64,000 nucleotides of DNA, taken from assembly GCA_963770545.1 (NCBI GenBank), contig CAVYQF010000036.1, forward strand, positions 150,099-214,098, given 5' to 3'. Shown one piece after another: positions 49,617-57,743 of this stretch; positions within the stretch are counted from its first letter, which is position 1; each line of letters begins with the position of its first letter. The DNA comes from RYN-230 sp963770545. Its GTDB lineage: Bacteria; Actinomycetota; Actinomycetes; Streptosporangiales; Streptosporangiaceae. The translations under genes and the position numbers were made by a program. The notes under the pieces are model-generated. The model was not told the origin of the DNA, did no database searches, and was given only the letters and a program-made list of their open reading frames with translations.

Positions 49617-51140
49617 ATGCTCGACCGCGAGATCGTGGGCGCCATCGTCGCGGGCGACCAAGCCGGGCTGGCCGCGGCCTACGATCGCTACGCGCCGAGC
49701 CTTTATGTCTACTGCCAGTCCCTGCTCACTGAGCCCGCGGACGCGGCTGACGCCGTCCAGGACACGTTCATCATCGCCGCAGCGAAGCTTTCCGCGCTCC
49801 GCGACCAGGATCGGCTCCGCCCCTGGCTGTACGCGGTGGCCCGGAACGAGTGCTACCGGCGGCTTCGCACCAGGGTCAGCGCCGCCCCACTCGATGAGGC
49901 GGCGGAAGTGACCGACGAGACGAAGGATCTCGGTGCTGATCTGGAACAGGCAGAACTCCGCGAAGTCGTGTGGTCGGCGCTGGGCGGTCTCAGCCCCGGC
50001 GAGCGGGAGATCATCGAGCTGAACCTGGGACACGAGCTGAGCGGTGCGGACCTGGCCGATGCGCTCGGCGTCCCGCGCAACCAGGCGCACGCGATGGCCT
50101 CGCGGGCCCGGGCTCATTACGAATCCGCGCTCGGTGTGCTGCTGGTCGCCCGCTCCGGCCGGCAAGCCTGCCCCGAACTGGCCGGGATCCTGGAGGGCTG
50201 GGACGGACGGCTCACCGTACTGCTGCGCAAGCGGGTCGGACGGCATATCCGGCGCTGTGACATCTGCGGGGACCGGCAGCGCCGTGAGCTCAGCCCGGTG
50301 GCCTTGCTGAGCGTGCTGCCGGTGGCCGCGCTGCCGGCCGCCCTGCGCCATCAGGTGCTCGGCCTGATCGCGGACGGCTCGCCCGGCGCCGTGGCCCAGC
50401 GGCTGGCGGTCGGGCAGCGGGCCGGCGCGCTCGGGCCGGGGGGATTCCCCCGGCCGCTCAATCCGCCGCCGCCGGTCCGGCTGCACCACGGGGCGCACTC
50501 CGCCTTCGTGCGGGGCGGCGCCGCGGTCGGCGGCGCCGCGATCGTCGGCGGGGTCATCGTCGGTGGCGGACTGCTGCACCGTCCAGGACCGGCCGGCCCG
50601 CCGGGTACCGGCCGTGGACTGCCCACTACCGGTGCGCTACCCGCAGCGGGCCGATCCGGGGCGTCCTCGTCTGGCGGGGGCGGCGCCGGGGAGGGGGCCA
50701 CTTCCCCCGGGCCGCTAGTGCTAGGCGCCGCCGCCGGTGGCGCCAGCGGTGCCGCCGGAGGTGGCGCCAGTACGGCTCCGGCCGGCTCGCCTGGCGCCCC
50801 GGCCACCTCTGCGGCGCCGTCGCCCGGGGTATCGGCGGTGGTCGCGGGCACGCTGACCGTGTCGCCCGCGAGGCTGAGCCTCAAGCTGTCCCTGAGTGGC
50901 CTGTGGACCGGGACCCTGACCCTCACCGCCCACGGCGGGCCAGTCTCCGCCTACCACCTGGCCGTGCCCGTGCCCTTGCTCCAGGACCTCACCGTCAGCC
51001 AGGCCTCCGGGTCGCTGGCCGCCGGGCAGAGCGTCCAGATCAGGGTGACTGCCGCGGGTGCAGCGCTGTTCACCACCGCGCTGCTGACCGTGAGCCCGGG
51101 CGACCTGAGCGTCCCGGTCACCTATCAGCTGCTCGGGTAG
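49617..51140 (+). CDS. ECF-type sigma factor with C-terminal zinc-finger, membrane and extracellular domains
   Basis: 507 residues. Sigma region 2 is residues 10-85 (GDQAGLAAAYDRYAPSLYVY, then DAADAVQDTFIIAAAKL, RLRPWLYAVARNECYRRL) and region 4 about 115-165 (LSPGEREIIELNLGHELSGA, DLADALGVPRNQAHAMASRA). A Cys-containing RHIRRCDICGDRQRREL resembles an anti-sigma zinc finger. A transmembrane helix follows (VGGAAIVGGVIVGGGLL), then a Gly/Ala/Ser-rich linker and an Ig-like/BACON-like beta domain from about residue 410 (LTVSPARLSLKLSLSGLWTG). Sigma, regulator and sensor parts are thus in one chain, as in some large ECF groups. The damaged paralogue follows. Confidence 0.88.
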   Translation: MLDREIVGAIVAGDQAGLAAAYDRYAPSLYVYCQSLLTEPADAADAVQDTFIIAAAKLSALRDQDRLRPWLYAVARNECYRRLRTRVSAAPLDEAAEVTDETKDLGADLEQAELREVVWSALGGLSPGEREIIELNLGHELSGADLADALGVPRNQAHAMASRARAHYESALGVLLVARSGRQACPELAGILEGWDGRLTVLLRKRVGRHIRRCDICGDRQRRELSPVALLSVLPVAALPAALRHQVLGLIADGSPGAVAQRLAVGQRAGALGPGGFPRPLNPPPPVRLHHGAHSAFVRGGAAVGGAAIVGGVIVGGGLLHRPGPAGPPGTGRGLPTTGALPAAGRSGASSSGGGGAGEGATSPGPLVLGAAAGGASGAAGGGASTAPAGSPGAPATSAAPSPGVSAVVAGTLTVSPARLSLKLSLSGLWTGTLTLTAHGGPVSAYHLAVPVPLLQDLTVSQASGSLAAGQSVQIRVTAAGAALFTTALLTVSPGDLSVPVTYQLLG

Positions 51141-51240
51141 CCAGCGGCCCGGCCGGGCGCCGGGCGGCCTGGGCCGGGGATATTGCCGGTCGCTGCTGAG
51201 TGAGCCGGCCGACGCGGCCGGGGCGGTCCGCGACACCTTC

Positions 51241-52435
51241 GTGGTGGCCGAGGTGAAGCTGCCGCTGCTGCGCGACCCGGGCCGGCTGCGGCCCTGGCTG
51301 TACGCGGTGGCCAGGAACGAGTGCCGGCGCCGGCTGCATGGCGATGGCGCGTCGGTCCCGCTGACCGACGACGAGTTCGGCGCCGGCGAGGCGACCGCCG
51401 ACCTAGGCCCGGCCCTGGAGCAGGCCAGGCAGCGTGAGATGGTGTCGTCCGCGCTGGCCGAACTGGGACCGGGAGACCAGGAAATCGTCGAGCTGCACCT
51501 GCGGCACGAGTTCTACGGCGCGGATCTGGCGGACGCGCTGGGGGTGCCGCGCAATCAGGTGCATACGCTCACCAGCCGGGCGCGGACCAGGTTCGAGACC
51601 GCGCTGGGCGCGCACGTGGTGGCCCGCTCCCGCCTGGGATCCTGCTCGGAGCTATCCGCGATCCTGGGGGACTGGGACGGGGGTCTCATTCCCAATTTGC
51701 GCAGGCAGGTTCGCCGGCACATCGGCACCTGCGAGATCTGCGGTGAGCACGAGCGGCGGCATGTGAACCCGGCGGCCATGCTCAGCGCGCTGCCCGATCC
51801 GGTCCTTCCGGAAAGCCTGCAGCACGAGGCGCTCAGCCTGCTCGCGGATACCTCTCCCGATGCGGCCCAGGAGCGGGCTGAGATTGCGGAGCGGGCCGAG
51901 CCGTTCACCCGGTCCGGCTTCCCGGTGCCGCTGGACCCGCTGGCGTCCAGGCGCGGGCCGGCCGCGTTCGTGCCGGCCGCCGGGGTACTGATCGCGGTGT
52001 TCGTGATGTTCGGGGGCCGGGGCCATGCTCGCGGCGAACTCACTGCATCACACGTCGCCCCCGGTCAGTTCCGCGCTGGCCCCGTCCGTCCCGTCCGCGG
52101 ACGCGGCGCCCGCGGTGAACACACCCAGGCCCTCGGCATCCCGGTCCGGTCGCAAGAAGGCCCACGGCAAGCACGGAGCCGTGGTAGCCAGCGGCACCAG
52201 TTTCTACGCGCCGGGCGCCGGGAAGTCCGGGAAGTCCTCCCGACCGGGCAGCCACCCGTCCTCGGCGACGCCCACGAAGTCCAAGCACACCTCGGCTCCT
52301 CCGAGCAGTTCGCCGACGCCCTCGAGTTCCACCCCGACGCCGACGCCCACGACACCCACGCCGACGGCCACGACCACGCCCGGCAGCGGGAGCGCCTCAG
52401 GCGGCATTCTCGGGACGATCATCGGCTTGCTGTAG
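51241..52435 (+). pseudogene. Second ECF sigma-like gene, 5'-truncated and frameshifted paralogue
   Basis: Homology to the preceding gene begins at 51181 (YCRSLLSEPADAAGAVRDTF) with no start codon before the GTG at 51241, so about the first 30 residues and much of region 2 are absent. Region 4 is good (ELGPGDQEIVELHLRHEFYG, DLADALGVPRNQVHTLTSRA) and so are the zinc-finger-like RHIGTCEICGEHERRH and the membrane helix VPAAGVLIAVFVMF. The frame breaks near 52010-52020; the next frame gives a Ser/Thr/Pro-rich tail (SSTPTPTPTTPTPTATTTPG) ending at 52435. It looks like a tandem duplicate that lost its front end, perhaps by recombination with its neighbour. Confidence 0.72.
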
Positions 52436-52454
52436 GCGAGACCAGCCGATCGGG

Positions 52455-53501
52455 TCAGGGCGTGGTGGAGACGCTGGCGTCGGCACGGAGCAGGGCAGCC
52501 GCCATCCGCAGCGAGACAAGCTTGCCGAACGCCGCGTCCCGGGAGAGGTATTTCATGCCGCAGTCCGGGGCTAGCACGATCCGCTCGGCGGGCACGTACT
52601 GCAGCGCCCGGCGGGCCCGGGCGACGATCTCGGCCGGGTTCTCCACGGTCTCGTCACCCAGGTTGAGCACGCCGAGGATGATCGTCTTGCCATCCAGGCT
52701 CCGGAGTATCGAGCAGTCCAGCCCGGACTGCGCGGTCTCCACCGAGACCTGGTCGCACACGCACTCGGCCAGTTCCGGCAGGAACGAATAGCCTGACGGC
52801 CGGTCATGGATGATCGCGGCGTATCCGAAGCACAGGTGCACGGCGGTCGTTCCGGTCATGCCCTCCAGGGCGCGGTTGATCACCCGCACGCCGTACTTGC
52901 GGGCCTCGTCCGGACGAGCCTGCAGGTAGGGCTCGTCGAGCTGGACGATGTCCGCACCCGCCGCGAACAGGTCCGCGACCTCCTCGTTGACGGCCTCGGC
53001 GTAGCCGAGGGCGAGATCCTCGGTGCTGCCGTAGTAGTCGTTCTGGGCCTGCTGGGCCATGGTGAAGGGACCTGGCACAGTGATCTTGATGGTCCGGGAG
53101 GTGCTGGCGCGCAGGAACCTCACGTCCTCCACCTCGACCGGGTGGCGGCGGCGGATCGGGCCGGTCACCCGGGGCACCGGGTTGGGCTGGCCGCTGCGGT
53201 CCAGCGCGGTCCCCGGATTATCGATGTCCACCCCCTCGAGGGCGGTCGCAAACCGGTTCGAATAGCTCTCCCGGCGGATCTCCCCGTCGGTCAGGATGTC
53301 CAGCCCGGCCCTTTCCTGGGCCCGGATGGCCAGCTCGGTCGCGTCACGCTGGGCCTGCTCCAGGTATTCCGGGGCGACCCGCCACAACTCGGCGGCCCGG
53401 ACCCGGGGTGGGAACCGGCCCCGCAGCCGCGCACGGTCGATGAGCCAGTCTGGCTGCGGGTAACTGCCGACCAGGGAGGTGGGGAAGAGCATGACAGCCA
53501 C
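52455..53501 (-). CDS. Cobalamin-independent methionine synthase-like protein (core-MetE type)
   Basis: 348 residues; the start is GTG at 53501 or the ATG at 53492. Only the catalytic barrel of MetE is present: LVGSYPQPDWLIDRARLRGR, GLDILTDGEIRRESYSNRFA, KITVPGPFTMAQQAQNDYYG, DIVQLDEPYLQARPDEARKY, then zinc ligands His and Cys in VHLCFGYAA, Glu in VSVETAQSGLD, and Cys in VLAPDCGMKYLSRDAA. Full MetE has an extra N-terminal domain for folylpolyglutamate. Short core enzymes can take methyl groups from methylcobalamin proteins, which is notable about 9 kb from a corrinoid methyl-transfer operon. A classical role with another methyl donor is equally possible. Confidence 0.88.
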   Translation of the reverse strand: MAVMLFPTSLVGSYPQPDWLIDRARLRGRFPPRVRAAELWRVAPEYLEQAQRDATELAIRAQERAGLDILTDGEIRRESYSNRFATALEGVDIDNPGTALDRSGQPNPVPRVTGPIRRRHPVEVEDVRFLRASTSRTIKITVPGPFTMAQQAQNDYYGSTEDLALGYAEAVNEEVADLFAAGADIVQLDEPYLQARPDEARKYGVRVINRALEGMTGTTAVHLCFGYAAIIHDRPSGYSFLPELAECVCDQVSVETAQSGLDCSILRSLDGKTIILGVLNLGDETVENPAEIVARARRALQYVPAERIVLAPDCGMKYLSRDAAFGKLVSLRMAAALLRADASVSTTP

Positions 53502-53543
53502 AATGTCAGATCGGCCGCTGGCGCGCAGCCCCCGGCGGCGCGG

Positions 53544-54815
53544 CTATCCGGCGGGGGGCGGCCCCGTGCGCTCGGCCCGGTTAGTGACCTCGGTGCTGAC
53601 CAGCCGCCTGGTCACACTGAGCGGGCCGAGCCCGGACAATGCCTCGGTCACCCGCGCGGCCAGGCCGGGAGCGGCGGCGGTGGATTCGGCCAGCCCGATG
53701 GCCGAGGTGCCGGCCAGCCAGGACGGGATGATCTCGGTGACGTCCGCGATCACGTTGGCCTTGGCCCGGTTGGACCGGACCAGGGCGGTCAGATGCCGCG
53801 TATCCGGGTCATCCTCGGTGCCCAGGACCAGGACCAGGTCACTGGACGAGGCCACGGTCCGGACGGTCTCGGCCCGGTCGGACGCCGCGTAGCAGAACCC
53901 GTCCGGATCAGGGCCACGCAAGGCCGGGAACCGGGAGCGCAGGGCCGCGGTCGCGATCGGGGTGTCCTCGACCGGGACCCCCGGCACCAGCACGTAGGAC
54001 ACCCGCCGCGGGTCCGCGACCTGGACCGCGCCTGCTCCGACCCGGGTCTCGGCCAGGATGGCGTGATCCGGGGCCTCGCCCAGGATCGCGGGCAGCACCG
54101 CGAGGCCCGACTGGCCGATCAGGACCACCTGATCGCCACGTTCGGCGAACCGGCGGACCTCGGCCTGTACCCCGGCCACCAGCGGGCACGTCACATCGAT
54201 CACGTCCAGGCCGCGCTCGGCCGCCGCGGTGCGGACCCCCGGGGCGACGCCGTGCGCCGGGATCAGCACCAAGGCGCCATCGGGCACGTCGTCCAGGGAA
54301 CGGGCGAAGACGGCACCGTTCTTCTCCAGGTCCGCGCAAGCCTGCGGACTCGCCATCAGCTGCCCGCATACGTACACCGGGCCCCGCGCCAGGGCCTGCC
54401 GGGTGGCCTCCAGCGCCCGCCGCGCGCCCGGGCACCACGGGCTCACGGCGCTGAGCAGGCGCCGGGTGCCGCCCACCGCGGCCCATTCCTCGACGGCGCT
54501 GCGGGCTGCCGCCATGGCCACGCCGTCCACGCTGCTCGCGGCAGCGCCGATCGCGGTGGCCGTTCCGTCGGCATGCAGCGCGGTGGTGAGGAAGAGGGCC
54601 GCGCCGTCATCGGCCTGGGATGCGTCACCTGACTGCGGCACGGGTGCGTACCGGACGCGCACGCCCCGGCGGTACAGCAGCCCGCCCACCAATGGCGCGG
54701 CCGGGCAGCCCAGCTGCCCATGCGCGGGATCGCCGATCTCCGTGGCGACCAGTACCTCGCCGGGGGCCACCACAGTCCCCGGCGCCAGGCATTCGCGTGC
54801 ACTCGATCGGCTCAT
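53544..54815 (-). CDS. IspH/LytB-like protein (4-hydroxy-3-methylbut-2-enyl diphosphate reductase family) with N-terminal extension
   Basis: 423 residues, about 110 more than E. coli IspH. The IspH part starts near residue 115; the cluster cysteines are in SPWCPGARRALE, DVTCPLVAGVQAEVRRF and GFCYAASDRAETVRT, and the substrate His in IPAHGVAPGVRTAA. The extension (VAPGEVLVATEIGDPAHGQL, GAALFLTTALHADGTATAI) is Ala-rich and folded-looking, function unknown. The first cysteine context differs from the usual FCAGV, so it may be a specialised paralogue, possibly serving secondary isoprenoids rather than the housekeeping MEP pathway. It ends 43 bases from the MetE-like start. Confidence 0.8.
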   Translation of the reverse strand: MSRSSARECLAPGTVVAPGEVLVATEIGDPAHGQLGCPAAPLVGGLLYRRGVRVRYAPVPQSGDASQADDGAALFLTTALHADGTATAIGAAASSVDGVAMAAARSAVEEWAAVGGTRRLLSAVSPWCPGARRALEATRQALARGPVYVCGQLMASPQACADLEKNGAVFARSLDDVPDGALVLIPAHGVAPGVRTAAAERGLDVIDVTCPLVAGVQAEVRRFAERGDQVVLIGQSGLAVLPAILGEAPDHAILAETRVGAGAVQVADPRRVSYVLVPGVPVEDTPIATAALRSRFPALRGPDPDGFCYAASDRAETVRTVASSSDLVLVLGTEDDPDTRHLTALVRSNRAKANVIADVTEIIPSWLAGTSAIGLAESTAAAPGLAARVTEALSGLGPLSVTRRLVSTEVTNRAERTGPPPAG

Positions 54816-55014
54816 GGCTGTCGTCCCCGTTTCCTCGCGGATCAGTCTAGTGATGGCGAAGCCGGAGAGTGTGTACCTGGTGACTGACAGTGTCGGACAT
54901 GCCGCGGCGGCTGCGCGGGCGCCTCGGGCCCGGATGGGGACCTGGGGGCGGGGAGGACCTATAGGTTACTATCTCAATCGGAATTAAGTGTTTTAGGAGT
55001 TCTTTCAGGACTCC

Positions 55015-55078
55015 GCGTTTCACGACCAGTGTTTCACGACAGTGTTTCAGGGGCCCGTTTTTCAGGGGCCCGTGTTTT
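55015..55078. repeat. Interspersed short direct repeats in a 479-base gene-free region
   Basis: AGTGTTTCACGAC-like and TTTCAGGGGCCCGTTT-like units are each repeated twice in alternation. The gap 54816-55294 also holds a CCCGGC-TCGC-GCCGGG hairpin near 55146-55161 and an AT-richer stretch at 54960-54990. No convincing gene was seen in it; promoters for the divergent IspH-like and carbonic anhydrase genes must lie here. Confidence 0.6.
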
Positions 55079-55294
55079 ACCCCTCTCGAAGTCCGGGCTC
55101 GAGAGCCTGTGTTCCGAGGGTCAGGGGGAAGGGGCCTGCCCGGCTCGCGCCGGGCCGGCCCGGCCGGGGATTTGCCCGTTCGGTACAGATAGCACCGGGG
55201 GAGTACAGAAGATGAGCATGGCCCCCTTGATCACGAAACTGCGGATCAGCATACGAAAGGATCAGGGGCATACCAATCAGAGAGGACTGGCGCC

Positions 55295-55783
55295 ATGACC
55301 GTTACCGACGACCTGCTGGCTAACAACAACCGCTACGCGGAGGGTTTCAGCGGCCCACTGCCGCTTCCGCCCTCCAAGCACGTCGCCGTGGTGGCCTGCA
55401 TGGACGCGAGGCTGAACGTCTACGACATCCTTGGCCTCCAGGACGGCGAAGCGCACGTGATCCGCAACGCGGGCGGGGTGATCACCGACGACGAGATCCG
55501 CTCGCTCACGATCAGCCAGCGGCTGCTCGGCACCCAGGAGATCATCCTCATCCACCACACCGACTGCGGGATGCTGACCTTCACCGACGACGACTTCAAG
55601 GCAAGCATTCAGGCCGACACCGGCATCAAGCCCGAATGGGCGGCGGAGGCCTTCCCCGACCTGGACGAGGACGTCCGCCAGTCGATCAACCGGATCAAGG
55701 CCAGCCCGTTCATCCCGCGCAAGGACTCGGTCCGCGGCTTCGTCTTCGACGTGGCCACCGGCAAGCTCAGCGAAGTGGCCTAG
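55295..55783 (+). CDS. Beta-class carbonic anhydrase
   Basis: 162 residues, the short actinobacterial type, with GAGAGGA nine bases before the ATG. Zinc and catalytic residues: Cys35, Asp37 and Arg39 in VVACMDARLNVY; His88 and Cys91 in ILIHHTDCGMLTF. VIRNAGGVITDDEIRSLTI is also typical. It interconverts CO2 and bicarbonate in the cytoplasm. It is a single gene convergent with the PAC2 gene, 42 bases apart. Confidence 0.95.
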   Translation: MTVTDDLLANNNRYAEGFSGPLPLPPSKHVAVVACMDARLNVYDILGLQDGEAHVIRNAGGVITDDEIRSLTISQRLLGTQEIILIHHTDCGMLTFTDDDFKASIQADTGIKPEWAAEAFPDLDEDVRQSINRIKASPFIPRKDSVRGFVFDVATGKLSEVA

Positions 55784-55825
55784 CCGGCCCGCACCGCTGG
55801 CTGCCCCGGCGCGGCGGCAGCAGGG

Positions 55826-56752
55826 TCAGGAGTCCGAGGAGTCGGCCCGGCCCTGCTGCTCCGCGAGGAACTGCTCGAACTGGGCGCCGATCTCATCGGC
55901 GGAGGGCAGTTGCTCCGATCCGTCCACCAGCGAGCCGCGCTCGGCCCCCTCGGCGAACGCGTCGTACTGCCGCTCCAGGGCCTGCACGACTTCCATGATC
56001 TCCTCGGAGCCCTCGACCTGCCGCCGGATCTCCTCGTCCGTCTCCTGGGCCGCGTCACGCAGCGCGTCATCGGGCAGCTGCAGCCCGGTCGCGCGGGACA
56101 CCGAGTCGAGCAGCGTGATCGCGGCGGTCGGATACGCGGCCTGAGCCAGGTAGTGCGGAACATGCACCGCGAATCCGACCGCGGCGCGCTCTTCCTCGCC
56201 GAATCGCATCTCGAGCAGCGCCGCCACGCTCCCCGGAACCTGAAGCCGGTCCACCAACGGCGGGTAGCCGGTGGTCAGGCCGGACGTGGTCGCGTGGGCG
56301 GTCACGCCCAGCGGACGGGTATGCGGGGCTCCCATCGGGATGCCGTGGAAGCCGACCGCCAGCCGGACCCCCATCCGGGAGGCCACATCCCGCACCGCGC
56401 GGGTGAAGCCTTCCCACTCGTGGTCCGGCTCTGGGCCGGTGAGCAGCAGGAACCGGCTCCCAGCCGTGTCCTTGAGCAGGTGAATGGCCAGCTCGGGGGC
56501 TTCGTAGGACTCCCAGCGATCCCGGGAGAAGATCATCGGCGGCCGCCGGGACCGGTAGTCGATCAGCCGGTCCACGTCGAACCGGACGACTTCCTCGTGT
56601 TCCAGCGTGCCCAGCAAATGGGCGGACAGCAGTTTGCCCGCCGCCCCCGCGTCGATGAACCCGTCGAGGTAGTGCAGCATCACTGCCCCGTCTAGCACCG
56701 GCGCGCCAGGGCTCACCTCGTAGAGGTCTCCCGGATCTCGCACCACGCTCAC
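55826..56752 (-). CDS. PAC2 family protein (proteasome assembly chaperone-like)
   Basis: 308 residues from a GTG after GGAAGGGCA. PAC2 features: LHYLDGFIDAGAAGKLLSAH, FDVDRLIDYRSRRPPMIFSR, FLLLTGPEPDHEWEGFTRAV, VGFHGIPMGAPHTRPLGVTA and YPTAAITLLDSVSRATGLQL, then an acidic helical tail (ETDEEIRRQVEGSEEIMEVV). Actinobacteria possess 20S proteasomes, and PAC2 proteins are found in nearly all of them, though their role is unclear. A gap of 114 bases separates it from the NAD kinase locus on the same strand. Confidence 0.9.
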   Translation of the reverse strand: MSVVRDPGDLYEVSPGAPVLDGAVMLHYLDGFIDAGAAGKLLSAHLLGTLEHEEVVRFDVDRLIDYRSRRPPMIFSRDRWESYEAPELAIHLLKDTAGSRFLLLTGPEPDHEWEGFTRAVRDVASRMGVRLAVGFHGIPMGAPHTRPLGVTAHATTSGLTTGYPPLVDRLQVPGSVAALLEMRFGEEERAAVGFAVHVPHYLAQAAYPTAAITLLDSVSRATGLQLPDDALRDAAQETDEEIRRQVEGSEEIMEVVQALERQYDAFAEGAERGSLVDGSEQLPSADEIGAQFEQFLAEQQGRADSSDS

Positions 56753-56866
56753 TGCCCTTCCAGGGTGTCAGTCGGTCTGCCCGCTACCGGTTACCAACCA
56801 TGAACGGCTGGTCATCCATCCCGTCAGAGACGATCTCTGTGTCCACGCTACCGCCTGCCGCGCCCG

Positions 56867-57731
56867 TCAGTCGGCCTCGGCCGAGCCGGACAGCCGGAGC
56901 TTGCGCTGCGCGCGCTGGTAGAACGTGGTCCGGCCAAGCCGGACCACCCGGGCCGCGTCGGGGATGGTGCCGACCTCGACCGTTCCGCCCGGGCGCAGGT
57001 ACCCGACCAGGATCCCGTCCGCCTCCAGGGCCGGCTCGGCACTGCCCGGCAGCACGGTGAGCAGGACTTTCTCCGTTGCTGGACAGGAACAGCGCCCGGT
57101 TGAACGCCGAGTGCGGGGCTACGGGGGTGACCAGCAGGCCCTCGGCCATGGGGGAGACGAGCGGGCCGCCGGCCGAGAAGTTGTAGGCGGTGGACCCGGT
57201 GGGCGTGGCCACGATCACCGCGTCCGCCGCGTAGCGCACGAACGGATGCGACTCCACGATGAGCTCGACCAGGGTGGAGGACCTGCGGCCGGGGATGCGG
57301 GCCAGGTCCACGTCGTTGAACGCGATGGTCTGCCTGGCCGGGGAACTCGGCCCGGACCGCGGAGCGCGGCTCCACGGTGAAGCGGTGCTCGTCGATGGCG
57401 CACAGCGCGTCGGCCATCTCCGGCGGGTCGATCTCGGCCAGGAACCCCAGCTTGCCCACGTTGACGCCGAGCACCGGCGGCTTGGGGCCGCACGACATGC
57501 GCATCGCGCGCAGCATGGTGCCGTCGCCGCCCAGGCTGACCATCAGGTCGGAGCGGCTGGCCAGATCCGCCGGGCGACCGCCTCGACCGGGCCGGGTACC
57601 CGGCTGGCTTCGTCCTCCAGCGCGAGGACCGTCACCTGGCGCCTGCTGGCCCAGGCGAGCAACTCGAACATGGCCGAGTTGCAGTCCCGCCCCGGATGCA
57701 GCACGAGCCCCACCGTGTTGACCATGCCCAC
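56867..57731 (-). pseudogene. nadK: NAD kinase, three apparent frameshifts
   Basis: Starts GTG at 57731 or ATG at 57725, 12 bases after the NhaA stop. Pieces in order on the minus strand: VGLVLHPGRDCNSAMFELLA; break near 57566-57572; DLMVSLGGDGTMLRAMRMSC with the GGDGT nucleotide motif and PVLGVNVGKLGFLAEIDP; break near 57338-57345; VDLARIPGRRSSTLVELIVE and TPTGSTAYNFSAGGPLVSP; break near 57082, where one extra G disrupts SSNEKVLLTVLPG; then VGYLRPGGTVEVGTIPDAAR to the stop at 56867. Joined, it is about 287 residues, the family length. It makes NADP from NAD. Since NAD kinase is normally essential, sequencing errors are the simplest explanation unless another copy exists. Confidence 0.82.
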
Positions 57732-57743
57732 GGGCCAGCCTCC

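Noticed and set aside
48934..49911. 326-codon plus-strand ORF with GGGAGGT before its ATG
   Set aside because: The translation becomes Arg/Pro-rich and overlaps the ECF sigma gene in another frame; the region is better explained by the hairpin array.
53240..53270. tRNA T-loop-like GGTTCGAAT sequence
   Set aside because: It lies inside the core-MetE gene and no cloverleaf arms can be formed around it.
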